Positions 21,988 through 32,825 of a stretch of 64,000 bases of DNA are shown in pieces. A program made the position numbers and the translations under genes. Position 1 is the stretch's first letter; every line of letters starts with the position of its first letter. The DNA is from Elmis aenea (taxonomy: Eukaryota > Arthropoda > Insecta > Coleoptera > Elmidae). The notes beneath the pieces are model-generated. The model was not told the DNA's origin. It saw only the letters and a list, made by a program, of their open reading frames with translations, and ran no database searches. The stretch spans positions 5,807,222 through 5,871,221 of the forward strand of contig OX393583.1 of assembly GCA_947652605.1 (NCBI GenBank), in the 5' to 3' direction.

Positions 21988-22111
21988 TCTCGTTCGGGAT
22001 CGTGTTCGGGATGTTCCTCTGGATCCTTAAGTCGCAGATTTCTCCTGATGTCACTGGTCTCGTTGGCCCTCCTGATCTGCGACAAGGAGCCCGGTAACAG
22101 CATTGCTATTT
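21988..22111 (-). CDS. Candidate internal exon of an unidentified host gene
   Basis: On the minus strand a polypyrimidine-rich tract ends in TTTTGCAG at 22112, followed by 124 nt and then a donor GA|GTGAGTA (GT at 21987-21986). One frame is open across the whole segment; the other two have stops. It reads IAMLLPGSLSQIRRANE, then TSDIRRNLRLKDPEEHPE and HDPER, a charged sequence with a proline- and glutamate-rich end. Two bases precede the first full codon and two remain at the end, so the neighbouring introns would be phase 1 and phase 2. GC content is clearly above the surrounding DNA and no copy of it exists elsewhere in the window. I do not recognise the family and infer only that it belongs to a larger minus-strand gene whose other exons lie outside or were not recognised. 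Confidence 0.55.
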
Positions 22112-22119
22112 CTGCAAAA

Positions 22120-22999
22120 CGAAAAACAAGAGTTTAATAAAACAGTCGACGCAAAGCGGGTTGAAAAATACAAAGGGCGCTGTCGATGGAGTTCTGAAAG
22201 GAACGGCGGACGCGTAAGAATTGAAAAAACATTGTCACATCCGCGAACGAAGACTGACAAACGCCTCGAGTGGAAAAAAAAGTTTATCAAATAAACAGAT
22301 CGTAAAACTGCCGTAAAAATGAATGCGCCTCGTAAAACGTTTCCACTTGGTAAGCCCCGGTCGGTAAGTAAGGAACTGTAGCTCGGTTGTTGAAAGCTAC
22401 GTCAAGATTTAACGGATGATTAGCTCTCATTAACTAACCAGCATCTTTGATGTTATCACAGAACATACACAGACATAGTCAAACAGGAGCAAAATTTTAT
22501 TAAAATGGAACAAGGGTGGCTGGTCCATGGGGGCTGCAGGGTTGCAGCCCCTCCGGATTCAAATAAAATTATGCATATACTTCAAACTTGTTTACATTTA
22601 AACTAAAAAACATGTTGTCGTCTGTATTGCAGCTAAACTTGATAGTGTACATTTTATTACAACGGCTGTGGGGGGGAGAAGGGACAGAAATAGAATTTTG
22701 TCAATGGGCACACATAAGCGCAAAAAGCGAGCACCCATTGTGGACATTTTTGCCATTGAATCATATCTAATACGTTCTTTTTTGCACAAGAAACAGTACC
22801 AAGACGATACATGTTGGATATAATTGGATGTAGAAGGCTTGCTTTGACTATTGCAAACGGTAAAATTTTTGCCTGGCGATCTTTTGTGACAAACAGTGCT
22901 TTGGGTTTCACTGATTCTGTTTTTTATTCTTTAAGTTCAATTTTATAAGACCTACCCGTCAATGCACGTGCCTTTTGTATTCTCTCTCCTTTCTAGACT
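22120..22999. other. Gene-free stretch with a GC-rich hairpin
   Basis: GGGGGCTGCA-GGG-TTGCAGCCCC at 22529-22551 is a strong small hairpin, probably the end of a transposon. The three overlapping ORFs at 22588-22911 read through one another on both strands and have no motif. Confidence 0.4.
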
Positions 23000-23938
23000 A
23001 ACAAGGGAACCTCACTTGGTGGTACTAAAGTCGGTTGATGGGACTAAGATTTTCCGAAAGAAGATCGTGCATGAAGAAGAGTACCAACTTTTTTGGCCCC
23101 GGAAACTCAAAACTTACCGTTGAAACTCAATTTTTATTTTCAAAAATTGCACGAAATAGGTTAAACTGTTAAAAGGTACTTGAAGTGAACATAAACTTTT
23201 TTATTCTTGAGGCTTTCGCGGCCGTTATCCATCAGTCGTTTTGAAAAAGACCAAGACAGAATGGTCGAAACGTCAACTACTTCTAAATATAGAAGACGCG
23301 GTTCCAAACCCGGAAACCAAGATTGTATTATGAACATAAACTTGTAAATAATTATTGTGAAATCACAATGCTTTTATGTTTTATTAACAAGATCCAAGTT
23401 TTCTCTTTAAAAGTAAGAATTCGTAAATAACAATAATTGTTTTAAATTTTTTGGCGCCAAATCCAAATTTAAGAAAATCTGCATTACCAGGTGTAAATGA
23501 ACTCTGGCTATTTGAGGTTATAAAAATTAACTAAAATGATGCTATTGTACTCAAAATTGCTTCTTCTTCCCAAAAATGTAAAAATATACAAGGTGTTCCA
23601 TTTAAAACAACAAAGTTAGGGTCATATTCGGCGAAACCGGAAGTGAAACAATTGTGTGCATGTGCTCAAAAAATCCGATTTTTTACACATATGTGTCTAA
23701 AATATTATTTATCCAAAATCAAAACTAAAGAAAAAAGAGGGTGTGCCAGAGTTCATTTACACCTGGTATTTAACCCATTTCGCGCAATTTTTAAAAATAA
23801 AAATTGAGTTTTAACGGTAAGTTTTGAGTTTCCGGGGCCAAAAAAGTTGGTACTTACTCTTCTTTATTTACGATCTTCTTTCGGAAAATCTTAGTCCTAT
23901 CAAACGACTTTAGTACCACCAAGTGAGGTTTCCTTGTG
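23000..23938. mobile_element. MITE with about 170-bp inverted ends, flanked by AGACT
   Basis: AACAAGGGAACCTCACTTGG at the left is inverted as CCAAGTGAGGTTTCCTTGTG at the right. The arms continue paired through CTAAGATTTTCCGAAAG, ACTCTTC, CCCCGGAAACTCAAAACTTA and AAAAATTGCGCGAAAT. AGACT lies immediately outside both ends (22995-22999 and 23939-23943), a possible 5-bp target duplication. No ORF. A smaller element has inserted at 23487. Confidence 0.75.
23487..23766. mobile_element. 280-bp Tc1/mariner-type MITE nested in the larger MITE
   Basis: CCAGGTGTAAATGAACTC and its perfect inverse bound the segment, and TA sits directly outside both ends (23485-23486, 23767-23768), the Tc1/mariner target. 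An internal ACAAGGTGTTCCATTT at about 23588 resembles a CAGGGTGTT foldback end. No coding capacity. Confidence 0.8.
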
Positions 23939-23944
23939 AGACTT

Positions 23945-24830
23945 TGGAGTAGGTGAAGTTTTTGATACTATTTTGAAAGTGACTTCTCAGTTATATGGCA
24001 GTTAATTTCATCTTTAAAGTCTGGTAAAAACGTTGGGACACCTCAGTGAAGTTCTGCTTCATCGTTGGCTATTTTATTCAAACCATATTTTTTTATTTTT
24101 AAATGCAGCTAACGCCAAAGATAAATCGTCACTAGTACACTGACAATAATTGTAATAAGAGTCATCGATAAATTGGCAAACCAGGAAAAGCGAAGGAATT
24201 TAAATATAAATAGATAGTATCAAAATGCAATTAATAATAGTTTTATAAATGAAGCATAGATTTGCTTATAGTTTAACTGGTACTGTAATTTTGTAACCCT
24301 CGTCCTTGGTAAACCCTTTGGTTACATTTATGGCTACAACCCCTTCATTGCAAGTTCTTACGAGCCGCCACTGATATTTTTCTTTTAAATTTGTCAGTCA
24401 TCAATTTATGTTATATTGATAAGTGTAACTAGAAATCACATACATTTTTTTCTAGAACCTACTTCTCTAGAAATAGTACACCAGCAAGACTGCTACTAAT
24501 TAAAAACTGGTCTACAATATTGCAAAAACAAACATAATAAATTTTTAATTAAACTTATTGTACGATACATTGTAACGGCCCCGCCTCGCATCAATTTAAT
24601 TTTACTTCAACGTTGTTTCATTTACTTTTAAATACATAACACGGAACAACTAATGACGCATCATTTACTAAAACATGTTGCACTTCAAAAGGGCCCATTT
24701 ATGAGGATTTCAACTGTAGTAAAACACGTTAACGTTAAAATATTATCTACGGTCATATCTTGGAGGACAACGTCAGTGTTTGGATTTTGCCGATCAACAA
24801 ACGATTTTTTGATAAATTTTTTACATCGTA
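23945..24830. other. Gene-free stretch
   Basis: AT-rich with no feature recognised. It runs to the target site of the hAT at 24839. Confidence 0.4.
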
Positions 24831-24838
24831 CCTAGAAC

Positions 24839-26057
24839 CAGGGTTGAGCAGATTTAAATCAATTGATTTAAATCAAGATTTAAATCATGATTTAAATCAA
24901 GTGATTTTTTTAAAAAAATCATTGATTTAAATCACAGATTATATGAGTAGATACGATATAATAATTATAATAAAACAAAATTGTATTACTATTAGTAATT
25001 AAATACACGAAATGGTGAATAAACCATATCAATTTGCTCTTGTAAAGTAATATTCATTGTGGAAATGCAATAATTCAAAAAAAAAAAAAAAAAAAAGTTT
25101 TTGACGTTAGCGAAGTGAACAGTCAGTTTTTTCAATTTCCACGGCACTTTATTGCTTCAATAACGATTTGAAGAAAAATGTCGAATATCTCGAAAAGTAT
25201 GAGTTTTGGGTATAGGACATACTTAACAAAATATGAAGCTCTTTTAAAGACGAATTCGATGACATAAAAAATACAGGGGTTCGCATTTGAAAAAATCGAG
25301 TTACGAGCTTTTGAAAATCATGAAAGTTGCCACCTATTTATAAACACTCCTGTATGTGTGATTCAAATTTTTTCATATCGAGCGAACAGAGAAATGTTTT
25401 CTGCATGTCCATACCAAATTAAAACTCTGTACTTCAAAATAACTTCAAAAGAATTTTTTAAATAAAGACTTAAAACCTTGAATAATTTAGAAAATTAATT
25501 TTTTTTTACAAAGCCTTATAAAAACCTTTAGTATTTTATATTGATGCAAATTTAAAATTAAGGCGGTCAAAAATATTAAATAAAAAATTGGGTGTTGTAT
25601 TTGAAATAAAAAAGTTACTATTAGTTCCAGAAAGGTGACTCACCCTGTATATTTGAAAATATTTTTATTGTGTTGTTTAGAAAAACCTGTATAAAATAGT
25701 ATTTGATTCAACTTCATATCTCAAGCCGTTTAGCCACAATCGACTGATCCCGCACTAATGACTCACCCTGTATATAATTAATTAAAGATCACCATTTAGC
25801 ACTGATTTTTTCAAAATTCTTAATCATTATATTTAATTTTTCATTTTGACAAAAATTCACCAATGAATTAAATATATTGGTTATTAAATATATTAGCACA
25901 AAACAGAAATAGCATGTGAATATATCACTATATTCGATAATATGGTACATTTGATTTAAACCAAAAAAATCTGATTTAAATCAAAAAAATCTGATTTAAA
26001 TCAAATAAATCGATTTTTTTGATTTTTTTAAAAAAATCATGATTTTTATCTACCCTG
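24839..26057. mobile_element. Non-autonomous hAT with perfect 8-bp target duplication
   Basis: CCTAGAAC is found at 24831-24838 and again at 26058-26065. Between them the element starts CAGGGTTGAGCAGATTTAAATC and ends GATTTTTATCTACCCTG. Both subterminal regions are built from many copies of ATTTAAATC and AAAAAATC in both orientations, a typical arrangement of hAT transposase binding sites. There is no transposase gene. The centre contains a piece of foldback family C (25098-25770). Confidence 0.92.
25098..25770. repeat. Family C foldback fragment nested inside the hAT
   Basis: It follows a poly-A run at about 25077-25096, begins GACGTTAGCGAAGTGAACAG and ends TAATGACTCACCCTG|TA. It matches 55153-55815 along its whole length and the interior of 33144-33908 in inverse orientation. 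The left terminal repeat is missing, as in the 55153 copy, so both descend from the same shortened form. Confidence 0.85.
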
Positions 26058-26065
26058 CCTAGAAC

Positions 26066-28059
26066 ACAATCAATACTCGTACAAATATGCTTATAGGAAA
26101 GAATGACAAGGATACAACTACAATAAAAAAAGATGGCAACAGAAACTCAAAATCTTGTGACAGTCGGGCTTAGGTAGTTAAAAACCAACCACCGAGAAAT
26201 GTACAGGCGATCAAATTATGAAGGAGTTTGCTGTTAAAATGGTCGTGTTTTAGGTTTCTTACTGTGTAATTATTGTTCTAGACCTTTGTATTGCGTAAAA
26301 CAATGTTTAAGGGACCTACCACGTAATAAAGATGATCCCGAGACATAATTAAAAACAATAAATATAAGGGTAATATCGCTTAACAGTGCGGCCCGTCACA
26401 ATATATTTTTTGAATACTCGGTACAGCAAACCATTCTTTATGTGCCTTTACAAAACCTTCTAAGCGTTTTTATCTTAGGTATAGACAGCGAAATTGTGCA
26501 GCCGCGCAGCCTAGATGTATCCGATATCTTAAAACAATATCACGGGAAGAAAAATACGGCGAAGAAAACAAATATTACGTGAAAACATCAACATTAATCA
26601 TATTTTATCAAAAAATAAATAGGATTTCGGTGAATCGTAAAATTTGGAGCCATAAATCTGCCCGTTGCTTCGCTGTTTTATCCATATTAATATTAAAGTT
26701 TAACGGCTGACAGCCGTCTATGATCCAAAAAAAGCGTTTGTTTATACAGGATACCGCTCCGAACTCTGCTTTATTGATAAAAATAGTATTTACCCGATTG
26801 ATTTATCTTAAACGGCTGCACGTCAGCTGCAGAAACAAAATCAAAACAATTGCTTTTTTAAATAAAATGGAAAAAAAACAAAAAACTATATCAACATCGA
26901 CTAGACCGATAACAAAACAAACGAAAAACAATTATTAAAAATTAATTACATTAAAATATTGCATCTAAATTAAACAAAAAACTTTTTTTTTGTGTTCTTG
27001 CAAAAATGTTATTGGTGGTACCTGTTGTAGACGAAATAAGACTCACCCCAGTTTTTTTTTGTTTTTAATTTAAACAATTTCAAAAAAATATAAAAAACAA
27101 AAAGGTGGAGCAAAAAAACGAAGTCATTTTTTCAGTTTTTTTTTTCATTTTTTCAAAAACAGCTGAAGATATTTCAAATCTGTTTTGATATCATTAATAA
27201 TCATAAAATTTAGCAACTTTGCCAAATTTAAACCTGCTCTTTATCTCCAGTAATAAGCGAGATCCCCTTGGTCGCCCTCGAATTTAAATCACCCTGTATA
27301 TGTTTATAAAACTCGATTATTTAGACATTTACAAACAGTTTTTTTAAGCTGTAAAGTCCAATTTTGAAAGTAGGGAAGTAAATATGTTTAACTTTACATT
27401 GAAGCAACAACCGATTTTTAAAAAAAAAACGATAAAAAATCCACGGTATAGCGCACGTAACAACGTATCGCATTTCTTTTGTTTTTTAGCGTTAGCCAAT
27501 TTTTCTCCTCGATAAAATATCAAAACGTGACATCCCACGCTATGAGGGGGCTTCCCTCAAAATTTCAATGAGCTAGCGTTATTAACTTCAAAGATATTGA
27601 TGTTCAAAAATCCTGAAAAAAAGTCACGATTTTTTCAGGAATTTCAAGTGCTCGTATCTCGTGAACTATTAACGCTGGGCAAGCTGTGTGATTGTTTTGG
27701 GTCGTTTAATGATATCGTTAGATTTATTTCAAAGTTGTTTTCCACTAAGAACTTTGCTGTTATTATGGGTTGTTTAAGTCACACTTCCGAATATCACGGC
27801 AACAGAATTTGTCAAAATCCTATTCCGCACATCAGATTACACCGTCATTAATATTTACATGTTAATTTTCTATTTACTCATCTCCAGAGTTGCTGATACA
27901 AATTAAACAAGTTAAAAGCCGCCGTAGCGATTCGAGTTTTGTAAATCTAGCAGTCCGTAATTTTCAACTTCAATATATTTCTCGATATTTCCTGCCAGAC
28001 CGTGTAACTAAATTAAATTGTTAGTAACAGACAGTAATTCGAAGTGCACTAAACGTACC
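26066..28059. other. Gene-free stretch with a foldback end and a small hairpin
   Basis: ATCACCCTGTATA at about 27288-27300 is a lone mariner-type end. TCCTGAAAAA...TTTTTCAGGA at 27611-27640 is a 10-bp hairpin. ACGGCTGACAGCCGT at about 26702 is another short palindrome. Short ORFs in this stretch lack domains. Confidence 0.45.
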
Positions 28060-28400
28060 ATCTAATACAGAAAGATAATCTAGCAGGTAACGGAGTTGAG
28101 CGTCTGTCGTGCTCAATCCGCCCGACAGCTCCCTACATCTATTTCGCTTTTGCTCCCCGAGGATTGATTGCATTAGAGCTTGTTAAGGTGAAACACAACC
28201 TTTATCAAGACGGCCGTGCCGTGAATATATTTGCTTAACTCTGTGCCAGATGAATTGAACCGTCGACGGGGTGAAAAATTACTATTTACGCGTTGAATAC
28301 TTGCTATTTGTTACAGTACCGTGGGCGGCTGCTATTAAACCTTTGCTCTGTTGTGTGGGGAGGGTATTTATTCGTTAGCCAATACCGATCGGAGTTGTTT
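28060..28400. other. Non-repetitive GC-richer block, possible regulatory DNA
   Basis: This block has clearly higher GC than its flanks, no repeats shared with the rest of the window, and no reading frame of note. It includes words such as GACGGCCGTGCCGTGAATAT. It could be a conserved non-coding element; that cannot be decided from one sequence. Confidence 0.3.
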
Positions 28401-31297
28401 GAATTTGTAACTAAATTTTTGAGCAAACTTTGCCGGATTTAGGGCAACAATATTAGGGCTGACCCAATATAACCAAGGGTAATTTTGTTATAGTGTTCTG
28501 CGCAGATCAAAACAAATGAAAATCTGTTGGGATAATTTGACGAATGAGCTCTAGTGCTGGCTCAATCACCCTACAATCATTTTGCATACCTTGCGACGTC
28601 ACACAGTGGCCTACATTTCGCTATTAACAATTTATCGACACACGCTGAGAGGCGTAAAAACTAGGGATCTTTTTCTTTTAAATCCTTAATCGAAATAACA
28701 ATGTAAAATGCCGAAAATGAAATAAAATGGCGACCGAAAGAAAGGGTAGGTCTTTAGTCCAAACTAGACTAATCCATAGATTCCCTGCTGGTAAAATTCT
28801 TGCGGCAGCCGATACGAAATATATGGTGGAGGTGCCGAGTGTTCTTCTACACTTGACCAAAAACTTATCCTACCCTCTTGTAAACATTTTTTATTTCATA
28901 TAACCGATTAAAACTTAAAAATGGTATTTGAAAAAATGCTGGAATTTTGACAGCCTTAATGAGAAAATTCTAGTACCTTTAATGTCAACGCAATGCCATT
29001 ACACAAATCTGCATTTCTCCCTCTTTCCTTCCCAATATCAAATGTTTGTTTTAATTTATGTAGCCGATATCAACTGTATTGTTTTGCACTTTAACTGTTC
29101 CCTTTTTCTCTGTATTAGTCTTATTACGCTCTCATACATTCTTGATTTTGTTTGCCCGCTTCCTCAAAACGCCGTCAATCGAGCAATTTCAAATTCCGTG
29201 CGCTTTTATTGTTTGTTCTCTTGTCTCCTTTTATTTTCGTTCCCGACTTTTTCATCCATAAATACTCGCCGGTTCATGACCTGCCGAGTTATTTCTCATC
29301 AATATTCGGCCTATATCGTGCTGATTTCTTTGCGAAAACTCGCTAGGGATAATTTCGTATAGATTTTATAAGCAAACAAGCAAAATAAGGCATATTTTTA
29401 AATCCCTTAATTCCGAAATTTGATACGAACGAAAAAAACTGATTTCATCTCGAGTCGTAAATGCTATTTTTTCTACGAATTTAAAATTATATTATGGAAC
29501 GAACGTTAATGTAAACGAACCAAATGACAATTATTATGTTTTAAGTTTTAATTAATCATTTCATTTCCATAGCGACACCACCACACTGACATTGACATAA
29601 ATAAAATTATAACCTGCAAACGAAATATATTTAATATTAATTTTTGTACCATTCTTTGGCTTCTATATAAAATGCTACATTAAAATTAAATAATTTGAAA
29701 AAAATATAAACGCAAGTTTAATTAATTATGAGTTTAAGCTTGAAAAAAATCGTAAATTTTACAATTTGATATTGACATTAACATTGACATTATTTTTGCC
29801 ACTAGTGGCGAGAAGTGGCGAGACAAGACTAAAACTTTCATGTAGACACAGTATAGATGTAGAGTAGGCAGTGAGAAAATGACAACTTTCATATACATGA
29901 ATGAAAAAAATAATTTTTTAATTTTCAACCAGTTAATTCGTATGAATAATACAAAGGCTGTTTGTTTTGTTCAGTCCATTTTGCTGAATTTCAACAATAA
30001 ATAAGTTCATCCCATTGAATAGTTTGTGAATATTTTTTAAGCAATCTCATGCAATATAATATGACCAACAATATTGTTCGAGACATAATATTTAATTCTG
30101 CCAGTATTTTGTGATTCTCACAAAGGAACTGCGTTGCTTTTATGAATATTTACTTTGAAAGAGACGGAAATACGTTACACGCGAGTGGATTCCAAATGTA
30201 AAGTTTAAATGGCTGAATATTTCGTTTTTTTTTCCATCAAGGGAACATATTTATTTACTGTATTTCCACAAATAAATGGATTTAATATGCAGTTGGCTCC
30301 GAAACGGATCATGTTTGGCGTGTGTACATGTACGATATGCGAGGGTTTATTAAACTTGTCTTTAAAAAGTCGGTAAATACTGAGAGAGCTCGAGTTATCG
30401 ACGAAATTGGCTGTGACATCAATTGACTTGAAGTTCTCGGAGCGAAACGAAGGTAAACTGTAGGCCTTTTAAACTTTTGACAAAGAGGAATGTACCTGTG
30501 TGCTTGAATAATATTTGCTCGTGGGACGAAAGGCCGGCCGCAGATTTCACAAACACGTTCAAGTATTTTTGTAAAAAGAACATGTAAAGTCAACTGACCA
30601 TACGGTAATTAAGCGAATTCCCCGCATGGCAAAGTAAATATATTCATATTTGGTGACAGAAATTTAAAAAAAAAAATCATTGTGAAATACTGTTATTTAC
30701 TGATTTTTAAAAATTTTGTATGTGTCTTAAAACCTCTATGAATTACTGTGTTTAACTGGGCAAAAAAACTTTGTAAATCATATCCTCGACTGCTTTTATT
30801 TAACACTGTTTTGTATTAACTTTTTTTTTCATAGATAAATAATAGTAAAAGACTATATTTTTTTAGAATTTTCAAGACAGTCACTGTGTTACTATCAATC
30901 AAAGTGAAAGAGCGCTTTTTTTATTTGTCAAGCGCCTTACAAGAGCATCTCGACTTCAGCGCCAGACTCATAGCTGTCGAAACTTTTCGCGTTAAACAAA
31001 GTTCTCTATTGCAATTGTGAAAATGGCTGTTACCCTGTCGACAACAGAACATCACAGCCATACTTCCGTTCGAAAACGTCACGAATATCGGGTTTTACAT
31101 TTCTCTATGGCAGCAAAAATAACATTTCCTATTTACGTTGTCCTGAAACGTAAAATAAAAGTCTGCAAATAAATCACAATGTTATTGTACGACCATACAA
31201 ACACATCGGCACGCCCCACCCATGACGTTATCGAAATTTATACATTTAGAAAGACGAATCAAGCTCTATTTTTGAGAAAATTGTGTACATATCGGAT
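28401..31297. other. Gene-free stretch
   Basis: About 2.9 kb without a recognised element. A 144-codon ORF at 28928-29362 overlaps two other open frames on the same strand and reads as hydrophobic chance sequence. A minus-strand ORF at 30309-30593 contains CEICGRPF but lacks the second half of a zinc finger. Neither is called a gene. Confidence 0.4.
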
Positions 31298-31306
31298 AAA
31301 AAATAT

Positions 31307-32678
31307 CGGAACCGGAAAATTCCCCGACAACAATTTACCGACGGAAGATTCCCCGACAACAATTCGTCGACAAACAATTCACCGACTGGAAAATTCCCCG
31401 ACAGTAAAATTTCCCGACAAACATTTTACCGAATGGAAAATTCCCCGACAATCTGAAAAATAATGTTCCTATCATAATTAATCTTGGTCGAGCAACATAA
31501 AAGTTATCAAGAGTTAATGGTTTATAATTTAGAATAACGTTGGATTAACGTAATAGTACCTATTACCTCCTTGAAAGTGTTTACTTGATGATAATTTAGA
31601 ATAATTTTGGACTAACGGTAACGGTATAGCATTACCTACCTGAAAGTACAATTCACTTATTTTTCTTCATAAGAATGTACGATTAATTTAAGAAGGGATT
31701 ATTATAACAGTTTAATAGTCCTCACAACTATAAATACTTGCTTCCCCATTCTGAAATAACATTTCGATTCTATCATCGTAACATGGCTGTAGAATTTGTG
31801 AAAAGGGCAAGCAAAAGTTGTTGTTTGATGGTTATTTATACCAAAAAGACAAACAGAACGAAAAAATTTACTGGAAATGTGATTATTACTCTAAAATAAA
31901 GTGCAACGCGCGAGTTACAACTCTTGGAGATTCTGTTCTTAAAACAAAAGGAGAGCATAATCATATTGCAGATGCAAGAGAAAAAGAAATGCTTAAATTT
32001 ATAATACAATACGTGAAAACGCAAGAACTACCCAAGACGCGCCACATCGTATTATCTCTACTGCATCAGTTGCACTTAGCCAACCTACTGCGGCCTGTTT
32101 GCCGAAAGTATCCAGCATGAAGATGGCATCGAGCGTTCGAGACCCAAGTTTCAGCAGACCATCCCAATATATGGAAGTTCATACAAGCCATAAAACGTGA
32201 ACAAAGTCTTCATGAGCTTCAAATCGAACAATACTTGGGAGGACTCGAAGGCCCTCCCGCTCGTAAAAAGTATCGCGATTGTGCTGATCGCATCACAGCC
32301 CTTGTAAATAATTATGACCAGGAAGCAACTATTTCCGATTATTTACGTGGTATAGCCCACAACCTAACTTATTAAGAAAACCGTTTAAAATAAACAAAAA
32401 AAATAAACACAAAAAAAAATTAAAAACAAAAAATATATATGACAAAGGAATTTTTCCAACTTTTAAACACGCCAGCATAATGTTGCTCGTCCTAAGCCGA
32501 GATAAAGTGTGAAGGGAAGTTATTATTTCGTATTTGTCGGGGAATTTTCCATTCGATAAATTGTTTGTCGGGAAATTTTACTGTCGGGGAATTTTCCAGT
32601 CGGTGAATTGTTTGTCGACGAATTGTTGTCGGGGAATCTTCCGTCGGTAAATTGTTGTCGGGGAATTATCCTAGATCC
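31307..32678 (+). mobile_element. MULE (Mutator-like) element with 9-bp target duplication
   Basis: AAAAAATAT lies directly outside both ends (31298-31306 and 32679-32687). The terminal inverted repeats are about 150 bp and nearly identical for most of their length. Each is built from variants of a short unit, GGAAAATTCCCCGACA, separated by ATTTACCGA-type spacers. Inside is a fused head-and-tail transposase pseudogene. The 9-bp duplication and long TIRs are the MULE signature. At 1372 bp the element is too small to encode a whole MULE transposase. Confidence 0.88.
31785..32375 (+). pseudogene. MULE FLYWCH protein with the catalytic core deleted
   Basis: FLYWCH domains are DNA-binding zinc fingers often found at the N-terminus of insect MULE proteins. 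Here GKQKLLFDGYLYQKDK, IYWKCDYYSKIKCNARV and KGEHNHIAD supply the ordered F, Y-W-K-C, C and H-N-H residues of one complete finger (about 31805-31975). The protein then jumps frame and goes almost directly to the C-terminal tail: SADHPNIWKFIQAIKREQ, LHELQIEQYLGG, PARKKYRDCADRI and YLRGIAHNLTY, ending at TAA 32373-32375. The DDE catalytic region that should lie between is absent. The ATG at 31785 opens a different frame, so the true start is lost. As it stands this is an internal-deletion derivative that could keep only DNA binding, if it is expressed at all. Confidence 0.8.
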
Positions 32679-32825
32679 AAAAAATATAGGCAACCAGCTC
32701 TTTTAAAATACTCTGTTCCAACCTGCAACGAGGTTTACAAAAAACCTCATGAAAATTAAACAAATTAATCGAAAAGTTTATGATTTGGTAATACTTAGTA
32801 GTATGGTTACTGAACTAAATATGGA

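Noticed and set aside
22588..22911. Three overlapping ORFs on both strands
   Set aside because: They use the same bases on both strands, so at most one could be real, and none shows a motif.
28928..29362. 144-codon ORF, among the longest in the window
   Set aside because: Two other frames on the same strand are open over the same bases, the product is a hydrophobic mix without any domain, and base composition equals the surroundings.
30309..30593. Minus-strand ORF with CEICGRPF, like half of a zinc finger
   Set aside because: Only the first Cys pair is present and no second Cys or His pair follows at a proper distance.
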